The position numbers and the translations under genes are program-made. Source: Methanobacteriota archaeon (GTDB lineage Archaea > Thermoplasmatota > Poseidoniia > Poseidoniales > Poseidoniaceae). From it: a DNA stretch of 14,566 bases. The DNA lies in contig JABGWN010000169.1 in the NCBI GenBank assembly GCA_018645535.1, forward strand, positions 1 to 14,566. The letters run 5' to 3'. This document shows, piece after piece, positions 13,359-14,566 of this stretch. A model generated the notes under the pieces. That model was not told where the DNA came from. It made no database searches and saw only the letters and a program-made list of their open reading frames with translations. Within the stretch, counting starts at the first letter, position 1; each line of letters opens with the position of its first letter.

Positions 13359-14468
13359 TCAAATGAGTTCCACAGAGGATCCGATTGCTTCTTCAAGTGA
13401 TGTGAATTTGGATTCCCTGAGTCTTCTTCTTATTCCATTAACAATTTCTTTTGTTAAACCTGGACCTTCAAAAACAAATCCAGCATACGCTTGAAGAAGA
13501 GATGCTCCATTGATAATTTTCTCCCACGCATCTTCTGATGACATAATCCCTCCGACACCCACGATGGGGAGCTTGCCATTCGTATATTTGAAAATATGAT
13601 GAATCAATTCAGTGCTACGATCTCCAAGTGGGGTACCGGAACACCCGCCAGTTTCTTTGTATGCTTTATCGACTTCATTAGGTCGTTGCACTGTAGTATT
13701 TGTTGCTACAATTCCATCGATATGTTCTGCAGTCGCGACATCAAGAATCTGCTCGAGTTCAGCAATGGACAGATCAGGTGCAATTTTAATTAAAATCGGT
13801 TTGAGTTTACCACCATACATATCTGCAGATTTTTGGTTCTCGAGTAAACATTCTTGGATTATACTGGTTAAGTAATCTCCATGTTGCAAATCTCGTAATC
13901 CAGGGGTGTTGGGTGATGAGACATTGATGACAAACAAATCGATATCGCACCATAATCTCCTCAGAGTCGTAGCATAATCTTCTTTCGCCTCTGATAGGGG
14001 AGTGAGTTTTGATTTACCCAAATTGGCCCAAACAGGAATTTTACGGGCATTCTTTCTCGATTTCTTAAGTCTCAGAGCGACCTTTTCGCTTCCGGGATTA
14101 TTAAATCCCATTCGGTTTACAAGGGCTCTGTCTCCACCATGACGAAACATTCTAGGTTTGGGATTTCCATCTTGCTCGAGCATAGTTATTCCCCCTATTT
14201 CTGAAAATCCAAGGCCAATTGATTCCCACCCTCGGAGGGCTTCTGCACGTTTATCCATACCTGCCGCTATCCCAAATGGGTGTTGGAAATCTATTCCAAA
14301 TCGACGGATAGGGAGATTGTGATTTGGTTTGTACAACGTCCGTAGTATGAATCTTGTAAATGGATTAGATGCGAGAACTCTGAGCATCAACAAAGATCTC
14401 CCATGAGCCTTTTCAGAATCTTGAACCGCAAGGAGCGGTCGAGATATGAATCGAAAGACTCTCCCCAT
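13359..14468 (-). CDS. pyrD: Dihydroorotate dehydrogenase, class 2 (quinone)
   Basis: A 369-residue FMN enzyme that oxidises dihydroorotate to orotate in pyrimidine synthesis and passes electrons to membrane quinone. Class 2 features: an N-terminal amphipathic region (about 1-50) that docks on the membrane, then GIAAGMDKRAEAL (67-78), ALVNRMGFNNPG (115-126), and NVSSPNTPGLR with Ser185 as catalytic base (Cys in class 1). The FMN-binding set KIAPDL, ATNTT, GGCSGTPL and VGVGGI follows in the expected order. The ATG at 14468 has AAGGAG 5 bases upstream, and the length fits the class (about 340-370). Many archaea carry class 1 enzymes instead, so the gene may have been acquired from bacteria. It is followed by ccmE on the same strand. 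Confidence 0.95.
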   Translation of the reverse strand: MGRVFRFISRPLLAVQDSEKAHGRSLLMLRVLASNPFTRFILRTLYKPNHNLPIRRFGIDFQHPFGIAAGMDKRAEALRGWESIGLGFSEIGGITMLEQDGNPKPRMFRHGGDRALVNRMGFNNPGSEKVALRLKKSRKNARKIPVWANLGKSKLTPLSEAKEDYATTLRRLWCDIDLFVINVSSPNTPGLRDLQHGDYLTSIIQECLLENQKSADMYGGKLKPILIKIAPDLSIAELEQILDVATAEHIDGIVATNTTVQRPNEVDKAYKETGGCSGTPLGDRSTELIHHIFKYTNGKLPIVGVGGIMSSEDAWEKIINGASLLQAYAGFVFEGPGLTKEIVNGIRRRLRESKFTSLEEAIGSSVELI

Positions 14469-14519
14469 AAAGACTCCTTGAACCGATATCCTTCAAGCCT
14501 TGCGATGGTTCGGAGTGCC

Positions 14520-14566
14520 ATGGAGGAGAATTCACCACTATGGATGGCACTGCGAGAAGCAGGGCG
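14520..14566 (+). CDS. Possible start of an unidentified gene, cut by window end
   Basis: An open frame begins with ATG at 14520 (or 14505 in the same frame) and runs off the window, giving MEENSPLWMALREAGR. A GGAG 4 bases before the 14520 ATG is a plausible ribosome site. It would be divergent from pyrD with about 51 bases between starts. Fifteen residues are too few to assign a family. Confidence 0.35.
   Translation, partial: MEENSPLWMALREAG

Noticed and set aside
1..14566. Mobile elements, CRISPR arrays or long direct repeats
   Set aside because: No transposase or integrase, no regular short repeats and no paired terminal repeats were seen.

Overview
The window looks like genomic DNA from a marine planktonic euryarchaeon, probably Marine Group II/III (Poseidoniales-like). 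That placement is inference from gene content and could not be tested by search. The archaeal signals are a two-domain tRNA-splicing endonuclease, an archease, an archaeal-type SRP RNA and a CcmE with the Cys variant of the haem-binding motif. Several genes of bacterial flavour sit among them: proton-translocating transhydrogenase, class 2 dihydroorotate dehydrogenase, a YgfZ-like protein and an M6-type protease. Genes are densely packed, often with strong Shine-Dalgarno sequences, and nothing suggests a mobile element.

Layout. Bases 1-411 (+) are the 3' end of a YgfZ/GcvT-like gene. It converges on malate dehydrogenase (452-1390, -). Divergent from mdh is a tight pntAA-pntAB-pntB operon (1523-4417, +), followed on the same strand by a secreted, membrane-anchored choice-of-anchor-V-like protein with a CxCH motif (4483-5448), a TatC-like protein with a Cys-rich C-terminal domain resembling the N-terminus of HdrA (5459-6745), and a membrane-anchored M6-like metalloprotease (6807-8846). 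The protease and the convergent endA (8843-9946, -) share the four bases of their stop codons. Divergent from endA is a three-gene + strand cluster (10039-12573): winged helix plus three TerB-like repeats, a degenerate HldE/PfkB-like kinase, and archease. The GC-richer stretch 12575-12880 encodes the SRP (7S) RNA on the - strand. Upstream of it on the same strand lie ccmE (12926-13321) and pyrD (13359-14468). A possible new + strand gene starts at about 14520 and runs off the window.

Functional picture. The left half concerns redox and the cell envelope: NAD-linked malate oxidation, NADH-to-NADPH transhydrogenation driven by the ion gradient, a candidate haem- or metal-binding surface protein, a translocase-like protein with probable Fe-S ligands, and an ectoprotease. 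The right half concerns RNA processing and protein targeting (EndA, archease, SRP RNA), plus cytochrome c maturation (CcmE) and pyrimidine synthesis (PyrD). The most unusual items are the TatC-HdrA-N-like fusion, the CxCH motif beside a CxxxY-type CcmE, the kinase that has lost the GAGD signature, and the archease lacking its usual histidines.
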